DNA of 18,016 nt from Oscillospiraceae bacterium (GCA_017829075.1 JAGAJA010000120.1:1-18016), one strand, 5' to 3'; numbered from the stretch's first letter, positions 1 to 8,135 are shown. Translations and numbers: made by a program. The notes: generated by a model not told the origin, from the sequence alone.

Positions 1-40
1 AAGGATGAGGTCATCGGTTCGACTCCGATTAGCAGCTCCA
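1..40 (+). tRNA. tRNA 3' end (probably tRNA-Thr), cut by window edge
   Basis: Only the 3' part is present. It reads as the last two anticodon-loop bases (AA), the 3' anticodon stem GGATG, variable loop AGGTC, T-stem ATCGG with loop TTCGACT and CCGAT, acceptor strand TAGCAGC, discriminator T and encoded CCA. The anticodon lies before position 1, so identity cannot be read directly. The pattern AAGGATGAGGTC with U73 matches Firmicutes tRNA-Thr as I remember it; this is an inference. Eight T residues separate it from the next tRNA. Confidence 0.8.
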
Positions 41-48
41 TTTTTTTT

Positions 49-137
49 GGAGAGGTATCGAAGCGGTCATAACGAGGCGGTCTTGAAAACCGTTTGGGGG
101 CAACTCCACAAGGGTTCGAATCCCTTCCTCTCCGCCA
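49..137 (+). tRNA. tRNA-Ser (anticodon UGA)
   Basis: Complete class II tRNA of 89 nt including encoded CCA. The acceptor stem is GGAGAGG (49-55) with CCTCTCC (127-133), discriminator G134 and CCA 135-137. The anticodon loop is CTTGAAA, closed by GCGGT/ACCGT, giving anticodon TGA for UCA codons. A long variable arm follows the anticodon stem, as in serine tRNAs, then a GGTTCGAATCC T-arm. It follows the preceding tRNA by 8 nt and is presumably co-transcribed with it. Confidence 0.96.
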
Positions 138-146
138 ATAACCCTG

Positions 147-178
147 ACCCCGCATAAGTTATGCGGGGTTTGTTTTTT
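147..178 (+). terminator. Rho-independent terminator of the tRNA operon
   Basis: A 9-bp stem ACCCCGCAT (147-155) pairs with ATGCGGGGT (161-169) around a 5-nt loop. It is followed by TTGTTTTTT. It sits 9 nt after the tRNA-Ser CCA end. Confidence 0.93.
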
Positions 179-239
179 CAGATATGATCCCATAACATAG
201 CGCCTGAAACCACTATTAATCAGATAAGAGGGTGTAAAA

Positions 240-1094
240 ATGTGGATACTCTTTGCCGCAGGCTCGGCTTTTTTTGCCGGAATAACCTCAATTCTAGCCA
301 AGTGCGGAATAAGGAAATCCGACTCAACTGTCGCAACTGCGATACGCACGATCGTTGTTCTGCTGATGTCCGCCGTAATGGTGATTATCGTTGGCTCGGC
401 TGGCAGCATTACGCAGATCAGCGGGAAAACATGGCTGTTCCTTGTGCTTTCCGGACTATCTACCGGAGCTTCATGGCTGTGCTATTTCAAGGCGCTCCAG
501 AACGGTGATGTGAATAAGGTTGTTCCGATCGACAAGTCCAGTACAGTTCTCACGATACTGCTTGCTTTCATTTTCCTTAAAGAGGAGATTTCCCTGCTGA
601 AATTAGTCTGTCTGATCACAATTGCCTGCGGAACGCTGCTAATGCTGGAAAAAAAGGAACCCCAGACCGATAAGCGCGGTGTTTGGCTTCCCTATGCGAT
701 AATGTCGGCAGTATTCGCGGCATTGACTTCCATTCTAGGTAAAATAGGAATAGACGGCGTGGAGTCAAACCTCGGCACGGCAATTCGAACTGCTGTTGTT
801 CTTGTCATGGCGTGGCTCATGGTATTAGTCACCGGGAAAACCTCCAAAGTCCGGGAAGTCCCACGGCGGGAGCTGCTGTTTATCTGCCTTTCCGGACTTG
901 CCACGGGAGCTTCATGGCTGTGCTATTACAAAGCGCTTCAGGACGGCCCCGCAAGCGTAGTCGTCCCGATCGACAAGCTGAGTATCTTAGTGTCTGTGCT
1001 GTTCTCCTACATAGTATTTCACGAAAAGCTGTCAAAAAAGGCGGCAGCAGGACTTGCTCTGCTTACCGCCGGAACTCTTCTGATGTTGCTTTGA
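240..1094 (+). CDS. EamA/DMT-family transporter (10-TM permease)
   Basis: A 284-residue, almost wholly hydrophobic protein with two tandem five-helix EamA repeats (about residues 1-135 and 148-284), the standard length and design of drug/metabolite exporters. The halves are strikingly alike: each has TAIRT near the second helix and GASWLCY-x-KALQ followed by VVPIDK before the fourth helix. The start ATG is preceded by AAGAGGGTG (225-233). EamA proteins export or import small metabolites across the cytoplasmic membrane; the substrate cannot be told from sequence. The gene is monocistronic, lying between the tRNA terminator and a convergent chemoreceptor gene. Confidence 0.92.
   Translation: MWILFAAGSAFFAGITSILAKCGIRKSDSTVATAIRTIVVLLMSAVMVIIVGSAGSITQISGKTWLFLVLSGLSTGASWLCYFKALQNGDVNKVVPIDKSSTVLTILLAFIFLKEEISLLKLVCLITIACGTLLMLEKKEPQTDKRGVWLPYAIMSAVFAALTSILGKIGIDGVESNLGTAIRTAVVLVMAWLMVLVTGKTSKVREVPRRELLFICLSGLATGASWLCYYKALQDGPASVVVPIDKLSILVSVLFSYIVFHEKLSKKAAAGLALLTAGTLLMLL
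465..927 (+). repeat. In-register internal duplication within the EamA gene
   Basis: The 22 bases at 465-486 recur exactly at 906-927. The offset is 441 bp, which is 147 codons, so the copies are in the same reading frame. Both copies are preceded by CTTTCCGGACT and followed by similar sequence, including CCCGATCGACAAG or a close variant. This shows the two protein repeats also resemble each other as DNA. Confidence 0.85.
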
Positions 1095-1108
1095 GCCTGA
1101 TATTGATT

Positions 1109-1135
1109 TGAGCGCCCGATTAAACCGAGCGCTCA
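1109..1135. terminator. Possible bidirectional terminator between convergent genes
   Basis: TGAGCGC (1109-1115) pairs with GCGCTCA (1129-1135). It lies between the 3' ends of the EamA permease and the chemoreceptor gene. Neither side has a good T-run, so termination activity is uncertain. Confidence 0.4.
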
Positions 1136-1165
1136 TTGCGTTTATTGAACTGAATTAATTGCAGA

Positions 1166-2845
1166 TCAGTTGTCTGCCTTTCTGAGGTTGAAGCGCGAAA
1201 CCAGAGTCTTCATTGCTTCTGCCTGTGCGGAAAGCTCCTCAGAAGCCGCTGCGCTCTGCTCCGCAGTCGCAGAGTTGGTCTGTACTACATTGGAGATCTG
1301 GTCGATTCCTGTTCTGATCTGACCTATGGAATCAGCCTGCTCGCCGGATACAGCAGAGATCCTGTTGATCGTAGCAACGATGTCCTCGATCTTCTTTACA
1401 ACTCCGCTCAGTGACTCGGCGGTTTCATCGGCAATTCTGGAGCCGTTCTCAACCGCTCCTATTGCGCGCTGGATAAGCTCGGAGGTGTTCTGGGAAGCGT
1501 CCGCGGACTTGGAAGCAAGGTTTCTTACCTCGTCAGCAACAACCGCAAAGCCCTTTCCTGCCTCCCCTGCCCTTGCAGCCTCAACCGCCGCATTGAGCGC
1601 CAGAATATTTGTCTGGAACGCAATATCCTCGATTGTCTTGATGATATCGCTGATCTGGGAGGAGGTTTCGCTGATGTCCTTCATAGCGTCCAGCATTTCC
1701 ATCATTCTGCTGTTGGACTCCTCTGCGTTCTTGCCCACCTGAACTATGCTGCGGCTTGCTTCATCGGAATCCGCCGCGTTCTTGTTGATCTTCTCGGAGA
1801 TCTCATCAATTGTAGACGCAAGCTCTTCAATAGAGCCAGCCTGCTCGGTAGCGCCCTGCGCATTCGCCTGCGCTCCGGCGGAAACCTGCTCCGAGCCGGA
1901 ATTTACCTGATCCGCAGACTGATAGATCTGAGCCATAGTGTCGCTGAGCTCTGTGGAAAGTATTCTCATGTTTTCAAGCAGGGGCTGGAACTCACCAGTA
2001 TACATTTCCCTAGCTTCAGTGTGTACGTCGAAATTGCCGTTTGCAAGCTCTCCGTACATTCTGGAGGTGTCGTGTATAATTGCGGACAATCTCTCAGATG
2101 TGGCACGCATTGCTTCAGCCATCTGTCCGAACTCGTCCTTGCTCTGATACTTGATCTCGGTATCAAGCTTTCCGTTGGAGATGTCAACGATAGTATTCTT
2201 GATCTGCTTGATTGCTCCGGTAAAGCTCTTGGTGAGGTAAATTGCAAAGAAAATGCAGATAGCCTCGCCTATCGTACCTATGATATATACCTTTCCATAT
2301 ATATCATTGCCGGACTTCTTGCTGCTCTCGTAGTTCTGGGCTGCTTCGTCAAAGATCTGGGTGTATACTCCGTCAATGATCACGGAACATTCGTCCAGAG
2401 AACCAGCAATGCTTCCGTTATAAAGCTCTATTGCCCCGGAGGTGTCGCCGCTGCGGAGCTTATCTGTAATGGTGGGTATATTGTCGGTGATCTTCCGGCA
2501 GGAGGCGATCAGCGGTTCAAGCTCCTCCGAGCCCTTCTTCGCGCCGATTCCGTCGAGTGTTTTCGTTAGTTCCTCATTTATCTTAACAGCTTTATCTATG
2601 TATGCGGTTCTTTGAGCGTCGTCATTTGACAATGCCGCAGACAGGGTGTATCTGGTGACTTCTTCCACGCTTATCTCAATGGAATTTACCAGATTTATCC
2701 CGGTAAAATCGGTTTTGTATATAATATCAAGATTTCCCGATAACGCCTTGATTCCGAACGAGGCAACAGTCGTAAGCATTACCAGCATAACGATAAGTGC
2801 GCCGAATGCTATCAGCAGCTTTTTTGAAACCTTTAGATTTTTCAT
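1166..2845 (-). CDS. Methyl-accepting chemotaxis protein
   Basis: A 559-residue transmembrane chemoreceptor. TM1 is about residues 10-33, an extracellular four-helix-bundle-type sensor follows (about 35-185), TM2 is 186-206, then HAMP (about 207-258). The cytoplasmic signalling coiled coil ends near residue 550. Its highly conserved hairpin tip ([20 protein letters not shown], 408-427) contacts CheA and CheW. It would bind an unknown extracellular ligand and control the CheA kinase. The C-terminus lacks an NWETF-like CheR/CheB tether. The start is supported by AAAGGAGAG (2852-2860 on the plus strand). No che or flagellar genes are nearby, so it is an orphan receptor gene with its own promoter. 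Confidence 0.96.
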   Translation of the reverse strand: MKNLKVSKKLLIAFGALIVMLVMLTTVASFGIKALSGNLDIIYKTDFTGINLVNSIEISVEEVTRYTLSAALSNDDAQRTAYIDKAVKINEELTKTLDGIGAKKGSEELEPLIASCRKITDNIPTITDKLRSGDTSGAIELYNGSIAGSLDECSVIIDGVYTQIFDEAAQNYESSKKSGNDIYGKVYIIGTIGEAICIFFAIYLTKSFTGAIKQIKNTIVDISNGKLDTEIKYQSKDEFGQMAEAMRATSERLSAIIHDTSRMYGELANGNFDVHTEAREMYTGEFQPLLENMRILSTELSDTMAQIYQSADQVNSGSEQVSAGAQANAQGATEQAGSIEELASTIDEISEKINKNAADSDEASRSIVQVGKNAEESNSRMMEMLDAMKDISETSSQISDIIKTIEDIAFQTNILALNAAVEAARAGEAGKGFAVVADEVRNLASKSADASQNTSELIQRAIGAVENGSRIADETAESLSGVVKKIEDIVATINRISAVSGEQADSIGQIRTGIDQISNVVQTNSATAEQSAAASEELSAQAEAMKTLVSRFNLRKADN

Positions 2846-2922
2846 AATACGCTCTCCTTTACCTAGTCCCAGATGACATTATTTGCGATAATTCACACAT
2901 GGAACATTTTTACTTTAAAGAT

Positions 2923-2951
2923 ATTTTATCACTATTAGTCCCAAAAGTCAA
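2923..2951 (-). promoter_or_regulatory. Sigma-A promoter of the chemoreceptor gene
   Basis: On the minus strand TTGACT (2946-2951) and TAAAAT (2923-2928) are separated by exactly 17 bp. They lie about 78 bp upstream of the start codon. This is not the sigma-28 (FliA) pattern often used for chemotaxis genes. Confidence 0.8.
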
Positions 2952-3052
2952 TAGAAATTCTTACTTTTACAATAAAATCCATAAAAATTTTTTAAAAGGC
3001 AAAAAAATGCTTTGATTTGTCCTGATTATCACTGGCGGAAAAATCGCTTCTC

Positions 3053-3061
3053 TGTTATAAT
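3053..3061 (+). promoter_or_regulatory. Extended -10 promoter of the GH43 gene
   Basis: TGT-TATAAT is a perfect extended -10 element about 32 bp upstream of the start codon. No good -35 hexamer is seen 16-18 bp upstream. The adjacent A/T-rich stretch (2940-3010) separates it from the divergent chemoreceptor promoter. Confidence 0.65.
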
Positions 3062-3093
3062 AGAATAAAACAATGATGTGAAAGGAGAAAATT

Positions 3094-4404
3094 ATGGCAA
3101 ATCCTTATCTTCCGAGCTGGGAATATATTCCTGACGGCGAACCGAGGGTATTCGGGGACAGAGTGTATGTTTACGGCTCACACGACCGCATGAACTCGAT
3201 AGATTTCTGCGACTATAAACTAAAGGTCTGGTCTGCTCCGCTTGACAGGCTTGATCAGTGGGTGTGCCACGGCGATATTTTCCGGACGAAGGACGGCGAG
3301 GACTCCCCCTCCGATGTGGACTGGACAGACAATCTGCTTTTTGCGCCGGACGTTGTGGAGCGCGCTGGGAAGTATTACCTCTACGCGTACATTGTCGGAG
3401 CAAAGGGCTGCGTTGGAGTGGCAGACCGCCCGGAAGGCCCTTTCAGACTGCTGTCGAAGTACAAGTTCGATATCCCGAACCATTATGACGACGGAACCTT
3501 CATCGACCCCGGAGTTCTGGTGGACGATGACGGCAGAGTATACATCTACTGCGGGTATCAGGGCTCCTATATGTGCGAGCTGAAGGACAATATGTACGAA
3601 GTCGTACCCGGAAGCTACAAGCTGGACATAATCCCCACGGCAGAGCCGCACAAATTCTTCGAGGCTTGTTCTCCACGGAAGATCGGCAGCACATACTATA
3701 TTATATATTCGCCTCAGCGCGGAAGCTGCCTTGACTACGCGACATCGGACAGCCCCACCGGGCCTTTCACCTACCGCGGAACTATCGTTGACAACGGGAT
3801 TGACTTCCCCGGAGGCAACAACCACGGCTCTGTCTGCTGCATAAACGGACAGTGGTACATCTTCTACCACCGCATGACAAACGGCACTATCATGTCCCGG
3901 CGGGGCTGCGTTGAGCGCATTGAGATACTCCCGGACGGAACGATACCGCAGGTGGAGATGACCTCCCTCGGTTTTGAGGACGCGCTGAACCCCTACGCGG
4001 TAACTCCGGCGGAGACCGCCTGCGTACTAAAGGGCGGCTGCATGATAACCGAAACCAACATTTTCGAACGACCTGTAACGAACATCACCTCAGGCTGCGT
4101 AATGGGTTGGAAGTACTTTGATTTCGGCGAGGATTTCTCCTCGAAAACAATGCAGATACGGCTGAAGCTCCGGGGACTTGGCTCCCGCGGAAAGATACGC
4201 GTCCTGCTCGACAGCGAGGACGGCGAGGAGCTTGGCGCAGTGGAATTCGGCGAGGACAGCGGAGTTGTCGGCGGCAGGATAAAGGCTGCCAGAGGTCGCC
4301 ACGCGGTCTATCTCATAGTAGAGAGCGGCTATGAGGGCTGGTTTGCGGACAGCATGAAGGGCAGGCAGTTATTCATGCTGGACAGCTTTGTGTTTATGAA
4401 GTAA
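3094..4404 (+). CDS. Glycoside hydrolase family 43 protein with CBM6-like C-terminal domain
   Basis: A 436-residue enzyme with a five-bladed propeller (about residues 1-290). GH43 landmarks are the N-terminal NPYLP...PDGEP block with Asp14 as probable general base, FIDPG with Asp138 as probable pKa modulator, and FFEACSP with Glu190 as probable general acid. GNNHGS follows near 241-246. Residues about 325-436 form a beta-rich domain resembling CBM6-type modules. GH43 enzymes act as beta-xylosidases, alpha-arabinofuranosidases or related exo-enzymes; the exact substrate is not deducible. There is no signal peptide, so it should act in the cytoplasm on imported oligosaccharides. AAAGGAG (3081-3087) fixes the start. 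It is transcribed alone; no sugar transporter adjoins it. Confidence 0.9.
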   Translation: MANPYLPSWEYIPDGEPRVFGDRVYVYGSHDRMNSIDFCDYKLKVWSAPLDRLDQWVCHGDIFRTKDGEDSPSDVDWTDNLLFAPDVVERAGKYYLYAYIVGAKGCVGVADRPEGPFRLLSKYKFDIPNHYDDGTFIDPGVLVDDDGRVYIYCGYQGSYMCELKDNMYEVVPGSYKLDIIPTAEPHKFFEACSPRKIGSTYYIIYSPQRGSCLDYATSDSPTGPFTYRGTIVDNGIDFPGGNNHGSVCCINGQWYIFYHRMTNGTIMSRRGCVERIEILPDGTIPQVEMTSLGFEDALNPYAVTPAETACVLKGGCMITETNIFERPVTNITSGCVMGWKYFDFGEDFSSKTMQIRLKLRGLGSRGKIRVLLDSEDGEELGAVEFGEDSGVVGGRIKAARGRHAVYLIVESGYEGWFADSMKGRQLFMLDSFVFMK

Positions 4405-4410
4405 GCTATT

Positions 4411-4435
4411 CCCCCGGAATTATTTGTTCCGGGGG
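4411..4435 (+). terminator. Strong GC hairpin after the GH43 gene
   Basis: CCCCCGGAA (4411-4419) pairs with TTCCGGGGG (4427-4435). The position just after the stop codon suggests termination or 3'-end protection. No T-run follows, so intrinsic termination may be weak. Confidence 0.55.
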
Positions 4436-4542
4436 ATACTGCTGTCCGGCGGATTTCATTCTACATAATTATGCGTCTTTCCGGCTTTTTTGTAAAGAAT
4501 GACGAAAAAATAATTTTCCAGCAGAATAATGCGGCTTTTCTG

Positions 4543-4571
4543 TTGACAATATGAAAAAAATGTGATAAATT
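4543..4571 (+). promoter_or_regulatory. Sigma-A promoter of the purine salvage cluster
   Basis: A consensus TTGACA (4543-4548) is followed after exactly 17 bp by TAAATT (4566-4571). It lies about 152 bp upstream of the first start codon, leaving a leader of roughly 140 nt. Confidence 0.82.
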
Positions 4572-4578
4572 TATAAAG

Positions 4579-4722
4579 GTATCGTATCGTTTTTTAACGT
4601 ACGCGAATACTTTTTTGGCAAGTATTTCCTGCTCCATAATCAACCTGCGGATCGGAGTTCGCCTGATATCCACAGTGCGTATTTCTTTCCGCACAGCGCA
4701 GCCGAAAGGTAAATATTAACAA
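4579..4722 (+). promoter_or_regulatory. Structured 5' leader with mutually exclusive hairpins
   Basis: The transcript would begin near 4578. A bulged hairpin forms from GTAT-CGTA-CGTT (about 4579-4591) with AACG-TACG-ATAC (to 4610). A second hairpin, AATACTT (4606-4612) with AAGTATT (4620-4626), uses the same ATAC bases, so both cannot form fully at once. GTGCG/CGCAC (near 4675-4695) makes a third small stem before the ribosome binding site AAAGG (4705-4709). This looks like a conformational switch ahead of purine genes. I do not see the purine-riboswitch core TTTCTACC, so no known class is assigned. Confidence 0.4.
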
Positions 4723-6120
4723 ATGAAATATGATGTAGTAATTGTCGGTGCAGGCCCTGCCGGGATCTTCACCGCGATAGAAATGGTTCGCAACAAAACC
4801 AACAAAAAAATAATTATCATAGAAAAGGGCGTTTCCGTTGAAAAGCGAAGCTGCCCCAAAAGCAAGACAAAAGCCTGCATGAGCTGCAAGCCCTACTGCC
4901 ATATCACCACCGGATTTTCCGGCGCAGGCGCATTCTCGGACGGAAAGCTCTCCCTTTCCTGCGAGGTTGGCGGCAATCTGCCGGAGCTTATCGGCGAGCG
5001 GAAGGCTCAGGAAACCATAGACTATACCGATAAGATCTACCTCGAATTCGGCGCGGATACGCACATCGAAGGAATAAGCGACCCCGAAAAGATCCGCGAG
5101 ATACGCAAAAAGGCGATCACCGCAAACCTCAAGCTGGTTGACTGCCCTATACGCCATCTGGGAACGGAAATGGCGCAGCAGATCTACCTCAGGATCGAGA
5201 AATATCTTCAGGACAGCGGAGTTGACATTCTGTTCAGCAAGAACTGCGACGATATCATTATTGAGGACGGAGTATGCAAGGGAGTTGTGATCTCCGACAG
5301 CAGGGACGGCAAAAACAGCGAAACGATCTACGGAAATGAGATAGTTGTCGCCACCGGACGCAAGGGCGCTGACTGGCTGGAAAAAGTCTGCCAGACGCAC
5401 GAGATCGAACACCGCCCTGGCACGGTAGACGTCGGAGTCCGCGTGGAAGTACGCAACGAGATCATGGACGAGATAAATGCCGTACTGTACGAGTCAAAGC
5501 TCATCGGCTACCCCCTGCCCTTTAAGAACAAGGTGCGCACCTTCTGCCAAAATCCCGGCGGCTTTGTAAGTCAGGAGAACTACGACAACAACCTCGCAGT
5601 TGTGAACGGTCACAGCTACAAGGAACTGAAATCCGAGAACACAAACCTCGCTATCCTCTGCTCGCATAACTTCTCCGTGCCGTTTAATCAGCCTATCGGA
5701 TTTGCGCAGAAGGTCGGCGAGCTTACAAATATGCTTGGCAACGGACACATCATGGTGCAGCGCTTCGGCGATATCCTTGACGGAAAGCGCACATGGGAAA
5801 AGGAGCTTTCCTTCTCCAACGTCAAGCCCACGCTTCCCGACGCAGTGGCGGGAGATATCACCTCCGCGATGCCCTATCGCACTATGACGAATATCATAAA
5901 CTTCATCAAGGCGGTGGACAACGTTGTTCCGGGCTTTGCAAGCCGGGAAACGCTTCTTTACTCTCCGGAACTGAAATTTTACAGCAACCGCATAAAAATG
6001 GACGAGCATTTCAATACAAATATTAAAGGTCTGCACTGCCTCGGCGATTCCAGCGGCTGGACAAGAGGTCTGATGATGGCTTCGGTCATGGGCGTCCTGA
6101 TGGGCAGAGAACTTATTTGA
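4723..6120 (+). CDS. FAD-dependent dehydrogenase, COG2509-like
   Basis: A 465-residue flavoprotein. The N-terminal dinucleotide-binding motif is GAGPAG (9-14) with acidic Glu34 ending the second strand. A cysteine cluster follows (Cys44, Cys52, Cys55, Cys59), then GFSGAGAFSDGKL (64-76). A C-terminal FAD-contact segment reads LGDSSGW. The order resembles the uncharacterised COG2509 FAD-dependent dehydrogenases, whose substrate is unknown; the four cysteines could bind metal or an iron-sulfur cluster, but that is inference. The gene leads a cluster with xpt only 21 bp downstream, followed by nucleoside-type ABC transporter genes, suggesting a redox step linked to purine use. The ribosome binding site is modest (AAAGG, 13-nt spacing). 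Confidence 0.83.
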   Translation: MKYDVVIVGAGPAGIFTAIEMVRNKTNKKIIIIEKGVSVEKRSCPKSKTKACMSCKPYCHITTGFSGAGAFSDGKLSLSCEVGGNLPELIGERKAQETIDYTDKIYLEFGADTHIEGISDPEKIREIRKKAITANLKLVDCPIRHLGTEMAQQIYLRIEKYLQDSGVDILFSKNCDDIIIEDGVCKGVVISDSRDGKNSETIYGNEIVVATGRKGADWLEKVCQTHEIEHRPGTVDVGVRVEVRNEIMDEINAVLYESKLIGYPLPFKNKVRTFCQNPGGFVSQENYDNNLAVVNGHSYKELKSENTNLAILCSHNFSVPFNQPIGFAQKVGELTNMLGNGHIMVQRFGDILDGKRTWEKELSFSNVKPTLPDAVAGDITSAMPYRTMTNIINFIKAVDNVVPGFASRETLLYSPELKFYSNRIKMDEHFNTNIKGLHCLGDSSGWTRGLMMASVMGVLMGRELI

Positions 6121-6141
6121 TTTTCTTCGGAGGTACGACAA

Positions 6142-6717
6142 ATGCAGCTTTTAGAGGAACGCATCAGAAAAGACGGGATCGTTAAAGAGGGTGGAGTGCT
6201 GAAGGTTGACAGCTTCCTCAACCATCAGCTCGATATCGAGCTTTATAACGAGATCGGAAAGGAATTTCGCCGGCTCTTCCCCGATCCCAGCATCAACAAA
6301 ATTCTGACGATAGAGGCTTCCGGTATCGGAATTGCCTGTATCGCGGCGCAGTATTTCCACTGTCCTGTGGTTTTTGCCAAGAAATCCCAAAGCATAAACA
6401 TCGACGGAGAGGTTTACTCCACAACGATAGAGAGCTTTACCCACAAGCGCTCTTATAACGTAATAGTCAGCAAGCGCTTCCTCTCGAATGATGACAATAT
6501 CCTTATCATCGACGATTTCCTTGCTAACGGCTGCGCTCTTCTCGGACTTATTGACATCGTGAGAAGCTCCGGAGCTTCGATAGCCGGCGCGGGAATCGTT
6601 ATCGAAAAGGGATTCCAAAAAGGCGGAGAACTTGTCCGCTCAAAGGGCATTCACGTTGAATCCCTCGCCATAATCGACGACATGAGCGTTGAGGACGGCT
6701 GTACCTTCAGGCACTGA
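6142..6717 (+). CDS. xpt: Xanthine phosphoribosyltransferase
   Basis: A 191-residue type I phosphoribosyltransferase of the usual Xpt length. It converts xanthine (and more weakly guanine) plus PRPP to XMP in the cytoplasm. The PRPP-binding loop ILIIDDFLANGCA (120-132) is canonical, including the paired aspartates. EASGIG (58-63) and KKSQSI (80-85) match the family's purine and pyrophosphate loops. CGGAGGT (6128-6134) precedes the ATG. It is co-transcribed with the flavoprotein upstream. In Firmicutes xpt is often under a purine riboswitch; here the regulatory leader would sit before the flavoprotein gene. Confidence 0.95.
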   Translation: MQLLEERIRKDGIVKEGGVLKVDSFLNHQLDIELYNEIGKEFRRLFPDPSINKILTIEASGIGIACIAAQYFHCPVVFAKKSQSINIDGEVYSTTIESFTHKRSYNVIVSKRFLSNDDNILIIDDFLANGCALLGLIDIVRSSGASIAGAGIVIEKGFQKGGELVRSKGIHVESLAIIDDMSVEDGCTFRH

Positions 6718-6730
6718 TTACATAATCACT

Positions 6731-6759
6731 TTGATTTTAGCGGCACTGCCGACTAAATA
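6731..6759 (+). promoter_or_regulatory. Possible internal promoter before the BMP lipoprotein gene
   Basis: TTGATT (6731-6736) and TAAATA (6754-6759) are 17 bp apart in the 106-bp gap after xpt. A small hairpin GTCCGC/GCGGAC (6771-6776/6794-6799) follows just ahead of the GGGAGG ribosome binding site. No terminator is seen after xpt, so read-through is also likely. Confidence 0.5.
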
Positions 6760-6823
6760 AATACAAAAGCGTCCGCTCCGGTAATAATCGTCTGCGGACA
6801 ACACAAAATGGGAGGAAAACTAA

Positions 6824-7921
6824 ATGAAGAAGAAGTTACTCGCCGCTTTACTGGCGGCAACCTGCCTGTTCACTGGCTGCTCCGGAAGCAGCAATGACTC
6901 GTCTTCCGCAGGAAATGAAGGTGGCAACTCTGTAAAGGCTGGCTTCGTTTACATCGGCAAGATCGACGACGGCGGTTACACACAGGCTCACGACGCAGGA
7001 CGCAAGGCTGTTGAGGCTATGGGCGTTGAAACCGCCTATATCGAGGACGTTCCCGAAACCGTTTCCGATACCTGCGAAGCTATCAGAACCCTTATCGAAG
7101 AGGGCTGCAACATTATCTACACCAACTCCTTCGGCTTTATGGACGGAACCGTTGAAATGGCTAAGGAATACCCCGACGTCAAGTTCGCGCACTGCTCCGG
7201 CTATCAGAGAGCGGACAACCTTTCCACCTACTTCGGCAAGGTATATCAGGCTCGTTACCTCTCCGGCATCGTTGCTGGTATGAAGACCCAGAACAACCAC
7301 ATCGGCTATGTCGCTGCAAAGGGCATTCCTGAGGTTATCCGCGGAATAAATGCTTTCACCCTCGGCGTTCAGTCCGTAAATCCCGACGCTACCGTTGAGG
7401 TAGTATTCACCGACACTTGGTATGATCCCGCTGTTGAGAAGCAGGCAGCGCTTGAGCTGCTGAACAAGGGCGTTGACGTTATCGCTCAGCATCAGGATAC
7501 CACCGCTCCGCAGATCGCCGCTCAGGAAAAGGGCGCATTCTGCATCGGCTATAACTTCCCCACCGCTGACGCAGCTCCCGAGGCATATCTGACCGCAGCT
7601 TGCTTCAACTGGCCCACATTCTACACCGACGACGTTCAGAGAGCGATCGACGGCACATGGAGCTCCAGAGCATACTGGGAGGGTCTTGCAGCAAACATGA
7701 CCTATCTCGATGATCTGAGCGCCCTCTGCGCTGAAGGCACACAGGAGAAGGTAGACGCTGCAAAGAACGCAATCATCAACGGCGAGCTTGAGCCGTTCAC
7801 CGGTCCGCTCTACGATCAGGACGGAAACCTCAAGGTAGAGGAAGGCGTAAAGATGACCGATGACGAGATCTGGAATATGTCATGGTTCGTCAAGGGCGTT
7901 GTTGGCACTATCCCCGCATAA
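6824..7921 (+). CDS. BMP-family ABC transporter substrate-binding lipoprotein
   Basis: A 365-residue lipoprotein. The signal peptide ends in lipobox LFTGC with Cys19 as the lipidated residue, followed by a Ser/Asn/Gly-rich tether. The mature part shows Bmp/Med (PnrA-type) features: GKIDDGGYTQAHDAGRKA near the N-terminus, a central YTNSFGFMD segment and VDVIAQHQDT. Such proteins capture purine nucleosides or bases outside the membrane and pass them to an RbsC-like permease pair. The downstream ATPase and two permeases complete the transporter. GGGAGG (6810-6815) supports the start. A strong hairpin terminator after the gene should make it more abundant than its partners. Confidence 0.94.
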   Translation: MKKKLLAALLAATCLFTGCSGSSNDSSSAGNEGGNSVKAGFVYIGKIDDGGYTQAHDAGRKAVEAMGVETAYIEDVPETVSDTCEAIRTLIEEGCNIIYTNSFGFMDGTVEMAKEYPDVKFAHCSGYQRADNLSTYFGKVYQARYLSGIVAGMKTQNNHIGYVAAKGIPEVIRGINAFTLGVQSVNPDATVEVVFTDTWYDPAVEKQAALELLNKGVDVIAQHQDTTAPQIAAQEKGAFCIGYNFPTADAAPEAYLTAACFNWPTFYTDDVQRAIDGTWSSRAYWEGLAANMTYLDDLSALCAEGTQEKVDAAKNAIINGELEPFTGPLYDQDGNLKVEEGVKMTDDEIWNMSWFVKGVVGTIPA

Positions 7922-7941
7922 GCTAGGATAATCAGTAATAA

Positions 7942-7988
7942 GTCTGACGCTGTTCCGCGCGTGATAGGTTCATGCGCGGAATGCAGAC
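7942..7988 (+). terminator. GC-rich hairpin after the BMP lipoprotein gene
   Basis: TTCCGCGC (7953-7960) pairs with GCGCGGAA (7974-7981), with an outer GTCTG/CAGAC stem (7942-7946/7984-7988). There is no T-run. It may protect the 3' end of the lipoprotein mRNA. Confidence 0.5.
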
Positions 7989-7995
7989 GGACTGC

Positions 7996-8056
7996 GAAAA
8001 ACAAACAAGGGCAGTACCTTTTCATCTGAACGCTGTATTGCCCGATTTGTTTTTTC
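7996..8056 (+). terminator. Rho-independent terminator/attenuator between binding protein and ATPase
   Basis: A long imperfect stem contains GGGCAGTAC (8009-8017) against GTATTGCCC (8035-8043), extended by a GAAAAACAAAC strand pairing with GATTTGTTTTTTC. The T-rich run 8046-8055 completes an intrinsic terminator. A following hairpin (about 8051-8095) shares the T-run and could act as an alternative, anti-terminating fold. The arrangement fits reduced expression of the ATPase and permeases. Confidence 0.7.
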
Positions 8057-8135
8057 AAAAAGCAGCAGAAATGCCGCTCTTTGAAAAGGCAGATCAAAAA
8101 AGGAACATGGGACTTCGGAAAATAAGGAGGTCTGA

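Noticed and set aside
4572..4722. Canonical purine riboswitch before the xpt cluster
   Set aside because: The TTTCTACC core and the matching three-way-junction arrangement could not be found on reading the leader.
4594..5412. 272-residue minus-strand open frame
   Set aside because: Antisense shadow of the flavoprotein gene; it also covers the leader, and its composition is that of a complementary frame.
5494..6141. 215-residue minus-strand open frame
   Set aside because: Antisense shadow of the 3' half of the flavoprotein gene without domain or RBS support.
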